64,000 bases of DNA from Bradyrhizobium xenonodulans (GCF_027594865.1 NZ_CP089391.1:6292501-6356500); one strand, 5' to 3'. Positions 26,958 through 35,903 are shown, counted from the stretch's first letter. The notes: generated by a model from the sequence alone, not told the origin. Made by a program: numbers and translations.

Positions 26958-27272
26958 TCAATGCTTGTTCACGTCAACACCGCTCGCGACCGCAGCCGAT
27001 TGGAGTCCGCTGCGCGCATCGAGCGCCGCGATCGCCTCGTGGGCCTGGTCGATCTTCGTGCTCAGCACGTTGGCGAGCCGGCCCAGATTTGCGGTGGAAT
27101 CATGCGCCGCGGTGATGACCGTATCGAAGGCGCCCGCCGTCTCGTGGACGATGGTCGAGAACTCGCCCTGGTAGCTGCGCAGCCGTGCCAGCTCGCGGTG
27201 CATCCGCGTCACCCGCATGCTGGTGAAGGCCAGCGCAATCAACAGCACGGCATCAACGAGATAGGATATCAT
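26958..27272 (-). CDS. Small flagellar-cluster membrane protein (DUF6468-like)
   Basis: The 104-residue product begins MISYLVDAVLLIALAFTSMR, a single N-terminal membrane helix, followed by a soluble helical domain (LARLRSYQGEFSTIVHETAG onward) that looks like a coiled coil. Its ATG lies about 20 bp inside the end of fliM and it precedes fliN. The layout resembles the DUF6468 proteins of alphaproteobacterial flagellar operons, from memory. Function is unknown; a structural or motor-associated role is only inferred from position. Confidence 0.75.
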   Translation of the reverse strand: MISYLVDAVLLIALAFTSMRVTRMHRELARLRSYQGEFSTIVHETAGAFDTVITAAHDSTANLGRLANVLSTKIDQAHEAIAALDARSGLQSAAVASGVDVNKH

Positions 27273-28188
27273 CGACGAACTCCCGTTTCTGATCGACGGG
27301 ATCTGCCACCTGCATGGCGTAATAGCCATCCAGCTGACCGATCTGACACCAGAACAGCACCTGATTGTTGCTCTCGAGCCGGGCCAGCGTGCGCGGCGTC
27401 GCCTCGAGCTCGAGCACCTGTCCGACATGGAATTTCACGACGTCGTCGAGGGATATCATCTTCTCGTCGAGCACCGCGCTCAGCGTGACCTCGGTGCGAT
27501 GAACCTCGCTCTCCATCTGCTCGCGCCAGCGCGGATCGGCCGCGCGACCGTCGCTGACGACGACGTGCGCGAGCTTCTGGCGCAGCGGGTTGAGCGCAGA
27601 GTGCGGAATGATCAGGAACATCTGCCCGCCGCGATAGAGCGCCTGCACCATCATGTTCGCGCAGATCGACATGTTGCTGGCGCGCCCGATCGCCAGCGAC
27701 GCCATGGCCGTCTCGACCCTCTCGACCCGGAAGGTGACGTTGGACGTGCCGGCGAAGGCGCCTTGCAGCGCCTTGGCGAACCGCTCGAACAGCGCCTGGA
27801 CCAGCCGGATCTCGATGTTCGAGAAGGTGCGCTCCACATCGAGCGGCGGCTCGGCGCCATCGGAGCCGAACATCGCCTCGACCATCGTGAACACGAAGTC
27901 GCGGTCCAGCATGATGATGACGCGCGAGTCCCACTGCTCGGCATAGAGCACGGCGGCAACCGCGTTGCCCTCGTAGTCCTTGATGATGTCGCCAAGCGGG
28001 TCGTTGGTGATGCCGTTGACCGAGAAGTAGCAGGGCGTTCCGGCCATCGGCTGCAGGCTGTCGGTGCACGATGCCGCCATGCGATCGAAGATCACATTGA
28101 GCATCGGCATGCGCTCGATCGATATGCCGGCAGCGTCCAGCAGATAGTTCGGCAGTTGCTTGCGCTGGTCGACGTCTTCCATCATCAT
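27253..28188 (-). CDS. fliM: Flagellar motor switch protein FliM
   Basis: C-ring protein binding CheY-P. The roughly 310-residue product has the FliM middle domain (ALFERFAKALQGAFAGTSNV; MMVQALYRGGQMFLIIPHSA) and a C-terminal SpoA part (LDDVVKFHVGQVLELEATPR). Three ATGs in a row (28188, 28185, 28182) overlap the motA stop. The N-terminal CheY-binding segment is poorly recognisable, which is notable for lateral motors. Confidence 0.9.
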   Translation of the reverse strand: MMMEDVDQRKQLPNYLLDAAGISIERMPMLNVIFDRMAASCTDSLQPMAGTPCYFSVNGITNDPLGDIIKDYEGNAVAAVLYAEQWDSRVIIMLDRDFVFTMVEAMFGSDGAEPPLDVERTFSNIEIRLVQALFERFAKALQGAFAGTSNVTFRVERVETAMASLAIGRASNMSICANMMVQALYRGGQMFLIIPHSALNPLRQKLAHVVVSDGRAADPRWREQMESEVHRTEVTLSAVLDEKMISLDDVVKFHVGQVLELEATPRTLARLESNNQVLFWCQIGQLDGYYAMQVADPVDQKREFVDDILSR

Positions 28189-29081
28189 GCGCGTGCCGCC
28201 TTCGGTTCAGCCTCGGCGACGACGGCCTTGGGACCTGCAATCGTCTCGTTCTCGACGACATCGATCGAGGGCCGCTCACTGCTCGCGATCATCTTTCGGC
28301 CGTGCTCGACGGCGATCTGCGGCATGGCGCCGTTCATGAATGCCAGCAGCGTCTGCTTGACGATGATGTAGGGCCGGCATCGCTTCTCGCGCGTCATCTT
28401 GATCTTGATCGCAAAGGGCGAAAGGACGCCGTAGGACAGGAAGATGCCGGCAAAGGTACCGACGAGCGCCGCGCCGATGAAGCCGCCGAGCAGCTTCGGC
28501 GACTGGTCGAGTGCGCCCATGGCCTTGATCACGCCGAGCACGGCGGCGACGATGCCGAGCGCCGGCAGCGCCTCGGACACGACCACTATCGAATTGTAGG
28601 GGGCGAGCTTGGCCTTCACGATGGTGTGGATCTCTTCGTCCATCAGCGCTTCGATCTCGTGGGTACGCGCATTGCCCATGATGATGAGGCGGACATAGTC
28701 GCAGATGAATTGGAGCAGCGGCGGGTCGCCGAGCACGCTCGGGAACGCCTTGAAGATTTCCGAGGACGCGGGATCGTCGATATGCGCCTCGACCTCGTTG
28801 CGGCCCTTGCCCCGCAGCTCGCGCATCAGGGCGTGGAGCGCTCCGAGCAGATCGAGGTAATAGCGCTCACCCGGCACGGCGCCGGTGATGGCCTGCATGC
28901 AGGCCACCCCGGTGTCCACGACCGTTTTCCACGGATTGGCCACGATGAAGGTGCCGACCGCGGTGCCCATGATGATCACGAACTCCCACGGCTGCATGAG
29001 CACGGCCAGATGCCCGCCCATGGCGGCAAAACCGCCGAGCAGTGCCGCCACCGTGATGAAAATCCCCACGAAACTGCCCAA
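28185..29081 (-). CDS. motA: Flagellar motor stator protein MotA
   Basis: Proton-channel subunit of the stator. About 298 residues if read from a TTG at 29081 (GSFVGIFITVAALLGGFAAM); a GGAG lies 8 bp upstream. The motif GGHLAVLMQPWEFVIIMGTA is typical, and ALPALGIVAAVLGVIKAMGA plus LGGFIGAALVGTFAGIFLSY mark the later membrane helices. A longer frame from 29168 would cross the promoter-like motif and is unlikely. Heads the motA-fliM-fliN-fliG-flhB unit. Confidence 0.92.
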   Translation of the reverse strand: MGSFVGIFITVAALLGGFAAMGGHLAVLMQPWEFVIIMGTAVGTFIVANPWKTVVDTGVACMQAITGAVPGERYYLDLLGALHALMRELRGKGRNEVEAHIDDPASSEIFKAFPSVLGDPPLLQFICDYVRLIIMGNARTHEIEALMDEEIHTIVKAKLAPYNSIVVVSEALPALGIVAAVLGVIKAMGALDQSPKLLGGFIGAALVGTFAGIFLSYGVLSPFAIKIKMTREKRCRPYIIVKQTLLAFMNGAMPQIAVEHGRKMIASSERPSIDVVENETIAGPKAVVAEAEPKAARA

Positions 29082-29115
29082 CGCGCCGCTCCATCGCCAA
29101 TCCCACCGGGAATAT

Positions 29116-29138
29116 CTAGTCGGCGACGCTTGCGCGAA
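29116..29138 (-). promoter_or_regulatory. Flagellar promoter-like motif before motA
   Basis: The minus strand reads TTCGCGCAAGCGTCGCCGAC then TAG, 35 bp before the motA TTG. It faces away from a second copy for the divergent unit 23 bp to the right. Confidence 0.5.
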
Positions 29139-29161
29139 GCTGGCTTCGCGGTCGCCAGCCC

Positions 29162-29187
29162 CGCGCAAGCATTTCGCGGCAGCTTGA
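29162..29187 (+). promoter_or_regulatory. Flagellar promoter-like motif before DUF1217 gene
   Basis: The plus strand reads CGCGCAAGCATTTCGCGGCA then GCTTGA, 36 bp before the ATG at 29223. It is the only plus-strand copy and precedes the only plus-strand flagellar unit. Confidence 0.5.
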
Positions 29188-29222
29188 GGGAGGTCGCAAG
29201 AGCGGCCAGAGGGGCGCGTGCC

Positions 29223-30023
29223 ATGCTATCCACCATCGCGGACTACACCAGGCTGACCAACGACATGGGCAAGTCGCTGACGCAGGTCGCGACGCAGCCG
29301 GATGTCAGCCGCGAGACGGATTATTTCCTCGGCCATATCGGCAACGTGAAGACCATCGACGATTTCCTGAAGGACTATCGCCTCTACTCCTACGCAATGA
29401 AGGCCTTTGGTCTCAGCGACATGACCTATGCCAAGGCGTTCATGCGCAAGGTGCTGACCGAGGGCGTCACCGACACCAAGAGCTTCGCCAACAAGCTGAC
29501 CGACACCCGCTATCGGGAATTCGCCACCGCCTTCAATTTCGCCGCCCTCGGCGACCAGGCAACCCAGACCACCGCGGCCACGACCGGCGTGGCAACCCAA
29601 TACGTCACGCAGACGATGGAGCAGAAGGCCGGAGATCAGAACGAGGGCCTGCGGCTGGCGCTCTATTTCACCCGCAAGGCCTCCACCGTCACCACGGCCT
29701 ACCAGATCCTCGCCGACAAGGCGCTGACGCAGGTGGTTCAGACCGCGCTTGGCCTGCCGTCGACGATCAGCGCGGCCGACATCGATGCCCAGGCCAAGAT
29801 GATCTCGAGCAAGATCAAGCTCACCGATTTCCAGGACCCGGCCAAGGTCACCAAATTCGTGCAGCGCTTCGCGGCGATGTGGGATGCGACCCAGGCCCAG
29901 AACGACATCAACAACGGCACCTCGACCAATCCCGCGCTGGTCCTGATCGCCGGTGCCTCGACCTCGATCAGCATGGATACCAACGTGCTCACGACACTTC
30001 AGAACATCAAGTTCAACAGGTAA
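29223..30023 (+). CDS. DUF1217 family flagellar protein
   Basis: The 266-residue product begins MLSTIADYTRLTNDMGKSLT and is helical throughout. Segments such as VKTIDDFLKDYRLYSYAMKA, FGLSDMTYAKAFMRKVLTEG and QKAGDQNEGLRLALYFTRKA match the rhizobial DUF1217 family as I remember it. First gene of the plus-strand unit, 3 bp before flgF. Biochemical role is not established; its constant place in rhizobial flagellar loci suggests a part in assembly. The longer frame reaching left through motA is a shadow. Confidence 0.82.
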   Translation: MLSTIADYTRLTNDMGKSLTQVATQPDVSRETDYFLGHIGNVKTIDDFLKDYRLYSYAMKAFGLSDMTYAKAFMRKVLTEGVTDTKSFANKLTDTRYREFATAFNFAALGDQATQTTAATTGVATQYVTQTMEQKAGDQNEGLRLALYFTRKASTVTTAYQILADKALTQVVQTALGLPSTISAADIDAQAKMISSKIKLTDFQDPAKVTKFVQRFAAMWDATQAQNDINNGTSTNPALVLIAGASTSISMDTNVLTTLQNIKFNR

Positions 30024-30026
30024 GTC

Positions 30027-30755
30027 ATGCAATCGGCTCTCTATGTGGGATTGTCGGCCCAGGTCGCCCTCGAAAAGCGCCTCCAGACGATCGCCAACAA
30101 CGTCGCCAACGTGAATACGGCGGCGTTCCGCACCGACGTCGTGAAGTTCGAGACCGTGCTGTCCAAGGCGGGCGCGAACCCGGTCGCGTTCTCCTCGCCC
30201 GGCGACAACATCATCTCGCGCGAGCAGGGCAGCATCACCGAGAGCGGCAATCCGCTCGACGTCGCGGTGGTCGGACAGGGCTGGATCGCCTTCGCCGGCC
30301 CGAACGGCACGGTCTATACGCGCGACGGCCGCCTCCAGATCGCCCCCAACGGCGATCTCCAGACGGTGTCCGGCTTCCCCGTCATCGATGCCGGCGGCGC
30401 GCAGATCACGCTCGACCCGAACGGCGGACCGATCTCGATCGCGCGCAGCGGCGCGATCACCCAGGACAACAACGAGATCGGTTCCATCGGGCTGTTCAAC
30501 ATTCCGGCCGACGCCAGTCTCGACCGCTACGGCAATTCCGGCGTGACGCCCGACCGGCCCGCGACCGCCATCGCCGATTTCTCCCGCGACGGCTTCAAGC
30601 AGGGCTATGTCGAGGGCTCCGGCGCCAATCCGATGATGGAATTGACCAAGCTGATCGCGGCCTCGCGCGCCTTCGACGGCACCAATTCGATGATCGAGGG
30701 CACCGAGAGCTCGCTCCAGAACGCAATCCGGACGCTGGGCGAGCCGGGCAAATAG
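30027..30755 (+). CDS. flgF: Flagellar proximal rod protein FlgF
   Basis: Rod subunit. The 242-residue product starts MQSALYVGLSAQVALEKRLQ then TIANNVANVNTAAFRTDVVK, with LDVAVVGQGWIAFAGPNGTV and a C-terminal NPMMELTKLIAASRAFDGTN. Homologous to flgG but placed apart from it, with DUF1217 and fliI. Confidence 0.93.
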   Translation: MQSALYVGLSAQVALEKRLQTIANNVANVNTAAFRTDVVKFETVLSKAGANPVAFSSPGDNIISREQGSITESGNPLDVAVVGQGWIAFAGPNGTVYTRDGRLQIAPNGDLQTVSGFPVIDAGGAQITLDPNGGPISIARSGAITQDNNEIGSIGLFNIPADASLDRYGNSGVTPDRPATAIADFSRDGFKQGYVEGSGANPMMELTKLIAASRAFDGTNSMIEGTESSLQNAIRTLGEPGK

Positions 30756-30803
30756 ACTTGCAAATAGACTGCGCCGCGTGCGCATTGATGGTGGACGGTT
30801 TCC

Positions 30804-32129
30804 TTGAACGCTCTTCGGCAACTCGAGTGGGCGCTGCTGGAGCTTCAGCAGAGCACTCCCCTGGCCAGCGTCAGCGGCGCGATCTCCGAGATCGCGCCGA
30901 CGCATTTCCGCGTCTCCGGCCTGTCGCGCTTCGTCAGGCTTGGTGAACTGATCGGCGTCAACTCCGGCGGCAAGCCGCAGATCGGCGAGGTGGTGCGGAT
31001 CGACAGCGAGGGCATCATCGCCAAGCCGTTCGACCGGCAATTCGCCGGCGGCCTCGGCTCGGTCGCCTACCGGATGCCGCCCTTGTCCTTTGCGCCCGAT
31101 CCGAGCTGGAAGGGCCGCGTCATCAACGCGCTCGGCGCACCGCTGGACGGGCAAGGTCCGCTCACGCCGGGATCGCGCACCGTCTCGGCGGAAGCCGAGG
31201 CACCTTCGGCCATGAAGCGCGCGCGCGTCCACAAGCCGCTGCGCACCGGCGTACGCGTGATCGACCTGTTCGCCCCGATTTGCGCCGGCCAGCGCGTCGG
31301 CATCTTTGCCGGCTCCGGCGTCGGCAAGTCGACGCTGCTTGCGATGCTGGCCCGCAGCCAGGGCTTTGACACCGTCGTGCTGGCGCTCGTCGGCGAACGC
31401 GGCCGCGAGGTACGCGAATTCATCGAGGACGTGCTTGGCGCCAACCGGAGCCGCGCCGTCACCATCGTATCGACGGGAGATGAAAGCCCGATGATGCGGC
31501 GGCTGGCGCCGAAGACCGCCATGGCGGTCGCCGAATATTTCCGCGACCGGGGCGAATCAGTCCTGCTGGTGGTCGATTCGATCACCCGTTTCGCCCACGC
31601 CGCCCGCGAGGTTGCCCTTGCCGCCGGCGAGCCCGCGGTGGCGCGCGGTTATGCACCGACGGTCTTCACCGACCTGCCCCGCCTCCTGGAGCGCGCCGGC
31701 CCCGGCGAGGAGGGATCCGGCACGATCACCGGCATTTTCTCCGTGCTGGTCGATGGCGACGACCACAACGAGCCGATCGCCGACACCATCCGCAGCACAC
31801 TCGATGGGCACATCGTGCTCTCGAGGCACATCGCCGACCAGGCGCGCTATCCTGCCGTCGACGTTCTGGCCTCGGTTTCCCGTCTCGCCCACAACGTCTG
31901 GGACCCCGAAGAACGCGAACTGGTGAGCAAGCTGCGCACCATGATCGCCAAGTACGAGGACACGCGCGACCTTCGCCTGATGGGCGGATATCAGTCGGGA
32001 CGTGATTCGGGCCTCGACCAGGCCGTCGACCTGGTTCCGCGAATCTACAGCGCGATGCGGCAAGACATGTTGGCCGCGCCAAGCGCCGATCCGTTCCGCG
32101 AGTTGCGAGACATGCTCAAGGGCGAGTAG
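30804..32129 (+). CDS. fliI: Flagellum-specific ATPase FliI
   Basis: Cytoplasmic ATPase of the flagellar export apparatus, related to F1 beta subunits. The 441-residue product is read from a TTG at 30804 since no nearby in-frame ATG exists. It has Walker A GSGVGKST (Lys175) and Walker B LLVVDSITRF (Asp258), plus GERGREVREFIEDVLG and the C-terminal DLRLMGGYQSGRDSGLD. It ends the flagellar locus, 48 bp after flgF. Confidence 0.95.
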   Translation: MNALRQLEWALLELQQSTPLASVSGAISEIAPTHFRVSGLSRFVRLGELIGVNSGGKPQIGEVVRIDSEGIIAKPFDRQFAGGLGSVAYRMPPLSFAPDPSWKGRVINALGAPLDGQGPLTPGSRTVSAEAEAPSAMKRARVHKPLRTGVRVIDLFAPICAGQRVGIFAGSGVGKSTLLAMLARSQGFDTVVLALVGERGREVREFIEDVLGANRSRAVTIVSTGDESPMMRRLAPKTAMAVAEYFRDRGESVLLVVDSITRFAHAAREVALAAGEPAVARGYAPTVFTDLPRLLERAGPGEEGSGTITGIFSVLVDGDDHNEPIADTIRSTLDGHIVLSRHIADQARYPAVDVLASVSRLAHNVWDPEERELVSKLRTMIAKYEDTRDLRLMGGYQSGRDSGLDQAVDLVPRIYSAMRQDMLAAPSADPFRELRDMLKGE

Positions 32130-32130
32130 A

Positions 32131-32230
32131 GCATGATCGGTTCTGATCGAATCAGAACCGAAGCTCCAGGTTTCTTGTTTGACGCGTTTTCTTCACGCGA
32201 AGCGGGATCCACTTTGCTCGAAAACGCGCC
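32131..32230. repeat. Bradyrhizobium-type small intergenic repeat
   Basis: The stretch from gcatgatcgg through gacgcgttttcttcacgcga to gctcgaaaacgc resembles a palindromic repeat common in Bradyrhizobium intergenic DNA, recalled from memory. It has internal inverted segments (cgcgttttc / cgaaaacgcg-like). Confidence 0.45.
32138..32160 (+). terminator. Hairpin after fliI
   Basis: A 10-bp perfect stem (cggttctgat / atcagaaccg) with a 3-nt loop starts 8 bp after the fliI stop and is followed by a T-rich stretch. It also forms the left end of a repeat familiar from Bradyrhizobium. Confidence 0.6.
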
Positions 32231-33068
32231 AGCGGGACGAAATCCCATCGGCGCCCTGCTCATTATTTCATTATTGCGACAGCCGATCACGCATGCCGCC
32301 ACGCTTCCGGCGCATGCGCATCCGTTGCCACCGCCGTTTCGATCGGGCGCGCGAATCCCCCGTTCGATGGAGGATCGCGCCTCCGAGACGAAAACAGTCC
32401 GCCGGACACGTCATCGCCACAACAACCGCCACGTGTAATCCTTACGAGTTCCCTCGACGATTCTCCAAGGGATCGCACAAGTTGTGGACGACGCGCCGTT
32501 GCTCGTCGTCGTCATGCACAAGCTTCCATCAATTTGCATCAACGGCAGACAGCGACATGCGTGCAATCAATCTGTAGCCTGATCGTGCGCAAGTAGCTTG
32601 TTATGCTGAGTATTGCGATCACCATCATGTGTCTTGGCGAGCGAGATTGTCTTGAACATTACAATCGCATCGAACGACATCCAGTCTCCGAGAGCGTCTC
32701 TACTTGATTTTGTTGAGAAGCTCATTCATCGTTTCAATGGAAGAAGAAACGTCTGCGTGTGACTTGAACTTCAGGGGCTACGGTTGAACAATTCCGATCC
32801 ATCGTCCGGCTGTGACGGCAATTCGGGCTTTCGTTCGACGACGCCACGATTGGCATACCATCATCGACACTGCTTCTCGCGCCGTATCTCGCAGTACCCA
32901 TCGGTCCAAGTCGGGTGCCGAGCAGCCCGTGCTTTCGCGCGAGAGACGGGCATGGCGTACGCGTCGGACGTTGCAGGTGGTACGGCTTCTCGCGAAGAAC
33001 GCGCGCGCAGCGGCGGAAGGCGACTTCGGGGCGCCGCAGACGTGATACCCGGAGCAAGGTAGGAATTC
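32231..33068. other. Intergenic region before MarR gene
   Basis: No convincing gene. The part 32500-32780 is AT-richer than the surroundings and could hold the MarR promoter. The part 32810-33060 is GC-rich, has short open frames on both strands without coding character, and vaguely resembles a Bradyrhizobium dispersed repeat. Confidence 0.4.
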
Positions 33069-33716
33069 ATGCCGTTGGCACGCGAGGCCGTCGAGCTGCT
33101 GGTTCAGGCGGCCAGAGCCTGGTATTTCGAAGGCAATCAGCACGGGTTGCGCGACCGGGAATGGATGGCGCTGCGCTTTCTCGGCCGCGCCAACAGATTC
33201 TCGCGCACGCCGTCGGCGCTCGCCGGCTTCATCGGCGCGACCAGAGCCACCGCGTCGCAGATTGTGAAGACGCTGGAGAGCAGATCTTTCCTGGTGCGAA
33301 AGCCCTCGCATGAGGACAAGCGGTCCGTCGTGCTCCACGTCACCACGCAAGGCGAGAAATGCCTGAGCCAGCACGACCCGATCAATCACGTCGTGAATGC
33401 GGTGACGTCGCTCGGCACCGACGAGTGCATCAGGCTGCGCGACTCGCTCCGCGAGATCCTCAATCACCTCGACACGGCCCATCAGCGGCTCGACGCCAGC
33501 GTCTGCCGCGACTGCATGTTTCTCGCCGAACGCAGTCCCGGCTTCGGCCCGTCCGCTGCAAAGGGGCGCGCAAGCGCCGAGTTCATGTGCCGGCTGTATC
33601 GCGCTCCCGTCTCCCTCGAGGAGACGGAACTGCTGTGCACCAGCTTCGAACGCACCCGCGACCGTCCGAAGATCGAGGGGCATTTCGAACGCGCGCGTGT
33701 CGCGAGCCAAGGATAA
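33069..33716 (+). CDS. MarR-family regulator with C-terminal cysteine cluster
   Basis: Probable DNA-binding repressor. The 215-residue product has a winged-helix domain at about residues 25-100 (REWMALRFLGRANRFSRTPS, ATRATASQIVKTLESRSFLV, then KPSHEDKRSVVLHVTTQGE, the MarR wing). Beyond it lie four cysteines, C146-x2-C149, C174 and C190, which could bind a metal or an iron-sulfur cluster or sense redox state. It stands alone between repeats and nothing adjacent is an obvious target. A relation to the flagellar locus next door is possible but unsupported. Confidence 0.8.
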   Translation: MPLAREAVELLVQAARAWYFEGNQHGLRDREWMALRFLGRANRFSRTPSALAGFIGATRATASQIVKTLESRSFLVRKPSHEDKRSVVLHVTTQGEKCLSQHDPINHVVNAVTSLGTDECIRLRDSLREILNHLDTAHQRLDASVCRDCMFLAERSPGFGPSAAKGRASAEFMCRLYRAPVSLEETELLCTSFERTRDRPKIEGHFERARVASQG

Positions 33717-33859
33717 AGCAGGTACAAGGGGTGCGCAACCCGACCGCGCACGCAATTTCCGCGCGATTGCAGTGGCTGGAGCTTGTGTAAAATTTCGCGG
33801 TGGTGTGCGTCTCCGGCGACGATGGCTTCGCCATCGAGCAGCGGTGGTGAGAGATCGGG

Positions 33860-33937
33860 ATCCGTAATTTCCACATCGCCATGAACCTGAAAAACGTTCT
33901 TCACCAGGTCCAAACCCATCGAGCCAGTCTCCGACAT
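33860..33937 (-). pseudogene. IS110-family transposase N-terminal remnant
   Basis: A minus-strand frame from the ATG at 33937 reads MSETGSMGLDLVKNVFQVHG, closely matching the start of IS110/IS1111-type transposases (GLDLAKNVFQVHG). Homology fades after about 20 residues and no remaining transposase is found, so this is a broken fragment. Confidence 0.55.
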
Positions 33938-34059
33938 GAACGGCTCCCTTTGTCCGGTTCGACTCAACATCACCAGCCGGGCGATGACGGGGCCGCAGAC
34001 ACACCTTCACATCCTCGCGGCGCATTTCGCCCGAGCTTTGTTTCGTCGGTCCCCCCTCT

Positions 34060-34660
34060 CTTAGCCAAGAGGGCGCAGGGAAGGCCGGGTGCCAGCTCGC
34101 ACCCGCGGTCCGCTGCGCGAAGATGGTGCGCAAGAGAACCGCACAGCAGCATACAGGTGTAGCCAATCACTCGGCCTTCCCTGCGCGATGGTCGGACGGC
34201 TTATGCCGTGCTCTCCCGGGAGCCGAACTTTCCCTCTGGCCTCCCTCGCCCCGCGAATTTGATGATGCAGTCTGCCCGGTTGGGCTCGCTCGCACCTTCG
34301 CGAAGACTTGACCGTAGCAACGACGGCCAGGACCACACGGTTTTGCCGTACGCGCATTCGCCATTTCGCCGCAGGGTTCGACGGCATCGTGCACGTAGCC
34401 ATCGAAATACGGACGAGACGAACTTGACAGCGCCGCTCATCCGCACGCGGTTTCGGGCTCACAGGGACTACCCGCCCTGCCCGCACCATCTCGTGCCGAC
34501 GCTGCCGCGTCCACCGCAACCCGGCTCGCGCATCGTGACGACAACATGATCGCCCCTCAAGGATGAGCCGGGATGGCCGACACATACGACAAATCCGAAT
34601 TTCGGTAAAGCGGAATATTTTTACGAAAGTGGATTGACAGCATCCGGGGTGTTTTGCCCG
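34060..34660. repeat. Degenerate dispersed Bradyrhizobium repeat
   Basis: Non-coding segment with phrases such as ccttccctgcgcgatgg, ctctcccgggagccg, cgccctgcccgcaccatctc and gattgacagcatccgggg. I recognise these from a repeat of several hundred bases found in many Bradyrhizobium intergenic regions. Numerous short frames occur on both strands but none looks coding. Confidence 0.45.
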
Positions 34661-34674
34661 TCGGGTAGGGTCCC

Positions 34675-34711
34675 GCAGCCCGAATGGAGCGCAGCGTAAT
34701 CCGGGCTACGG
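34675..34711. repeat. REP-like palindrome
   Basis: Contains cccgaatggagcgcagcg then taatccggg, a short imperfect palindrome. The same core (ggatggagcgcagcg) recurs at 35904-35991, and a related one at 49624-49708. Confidence 0.6.
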
Positions 34712-34831
34712 AGTCCCCTTGTATGCATTATCCCAGTTGCCATCACCCGGCAGTTCGCTTTACATGCCGCCAACCCGCCCTCAGGCCACGGCCGGGGCGC
34801 AAAAATCACATGACATTCCACGGGACGAAAC

Positions 34832-35896
34832 ATGGCGCGTAACATATTGATTCTCGGGGCCTCCTACGGTTCCCTGCTGGGCACGAAGCTGCTGATGGCA
34901 GGGCACAACGTGACCCTGGTCTGCCGTGCCAAGACTGCCGAGCTGATCAACCGCGACGGTACCGAGGTGCGCATCAAGCTGCGCGACGAGGCGGTGCACC
35001 GGGCGATCTTCTCGCGCGACCTGCCCGGCAAGCTCGACGCGGTGACGCCCGCCAATGTGGACCTCTCCCGCTACGACATGGTCGGCCTTGCGATGCAGGA
35101 GCCGCAATACACCAACCACACCGTGCGCGTTCTCATGGTCAAGATCGCCGCAGCGAAGCTGCCCTGCCTGTCGATCATGAACATGCCGCCGCTGCCTTAC
35201 CTCAAGCGGATTCCCTCGCTCGCCGGCATGGATCTGGAAGAGGCCTACACCAATGCGCAGGTGTGGGAGCGGTTCGAGCCAGGCCTCGTGACGCTGTGCT
35301 CGCCCGACCCGCAGGCCTTCCGTCCGCCGGAAGAAGCCGCGAATGTGCTGCATGTCGGCCTGCCCACCAACTTCAAGGCGTCGGTGTTCGCCGACGAGAC
35401 GCACAACAAGCTGCTGCGCGAGCTCGAAGCCGACATCGACGCGGTCACCCTCGACGGCCACGACGTGCCGGTGAAGCTGAAAGTGTTCGATTCGCTGTTC
35501 GTGCCGCTGGCAAAATGGTCGATGCTGCTGACCGGCAATTACCGCTGCATCACACCGAACGAACCGCAGTCGATCCGCGACGCCGTGCACGGCGACCTCC
35601 AGCGCTCGCAGACGATCTACGATCATGTCGACGCGATCGCCCGCCGCCTCGGCGCCGACCCGCAGGATCAGGTGCCGTTCGCGAAATACGCCAAGGCCGC
35701 CGAGAGCCTGCTCAAGCCGTCCTCGGCCGCACGCGCGGTGGCGAGCGGCGCGCCCTTCATCGAGCGCGTGGACCTCCTGGTGAAGCTGATCTCGCATCAG
35801 CTCGGTACGCCCAATGCCGAGATCGACCGCACGGTCGAGACCGTGGATTTCAAGCTGAACGAGAAGATCGTGCAGGGCGGATCGGGCGCGCAGTAG
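34832..35896 (+). CDS. PanE/ApbA-type ketopantoate reductase-like protein
   Basis: Probable NAD(P)-dependent 2-hydroxyacid-type dehydrogenase. The 354-residue product starts MARNILILGASYGSLLGTKL, a Rossmann dinucleotide-binding turn, then NVTLVCRAKTAELINRDGTE. These match the N-terminal domain of the ketopantoate reductase family. The rest (VPLAKWSMLLTGNYRCITPN) is compatible with the C-terminal helical domain. It is longer than authentic PanE (about 300), so the substrate is not assigned. Flanked by REP-like palindromes on both sides; no operon partner. Confidence 0.72.
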   Translation: MARNILILGASYGSLLGTKLLMAGHNVTLVCRAKTAELINRDGTEVRIKLRDEAVHRAIFSRDLPGKLDAVTPANVDLSRYDMVGLAMQEPQYTNHTVRVLMVKIAAAKLPCLSIMNMPPLPYLKRIPSLAGMDLEEAYTNAQVWERFEPGLVTLCSPDPQAFRPPEEAANVLHVGLPTNFKASVFADETHNKLLRELEADIDAVTLDGHDVPVKLKVFDSLFVPLAKWSMLLTGNYRCITPNEPQSIRDAVHGDLQRSQTIYDHVDAIARRLGADPQDQVPFAKYAKAAESLLKPSSAARAVASGAPFIERVDLLVKLISHQLGTPNAEIDRTVETVDFKLNEKIVQGGSGAQ

Positions 35897-35903
35897 CGCT
35901 CTC

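Noticed and set aside
29226..31232. Minus-strand frame of 668 codons
   Set aside because: Antisense to DUF1217, flgF and fliI, which have clear family motifs.
32778..34166. Minus-strand frame of 462 codons across the MarR gene
   Set aside because: Antisense to the MarR gene and repeats; no recognisable domain.
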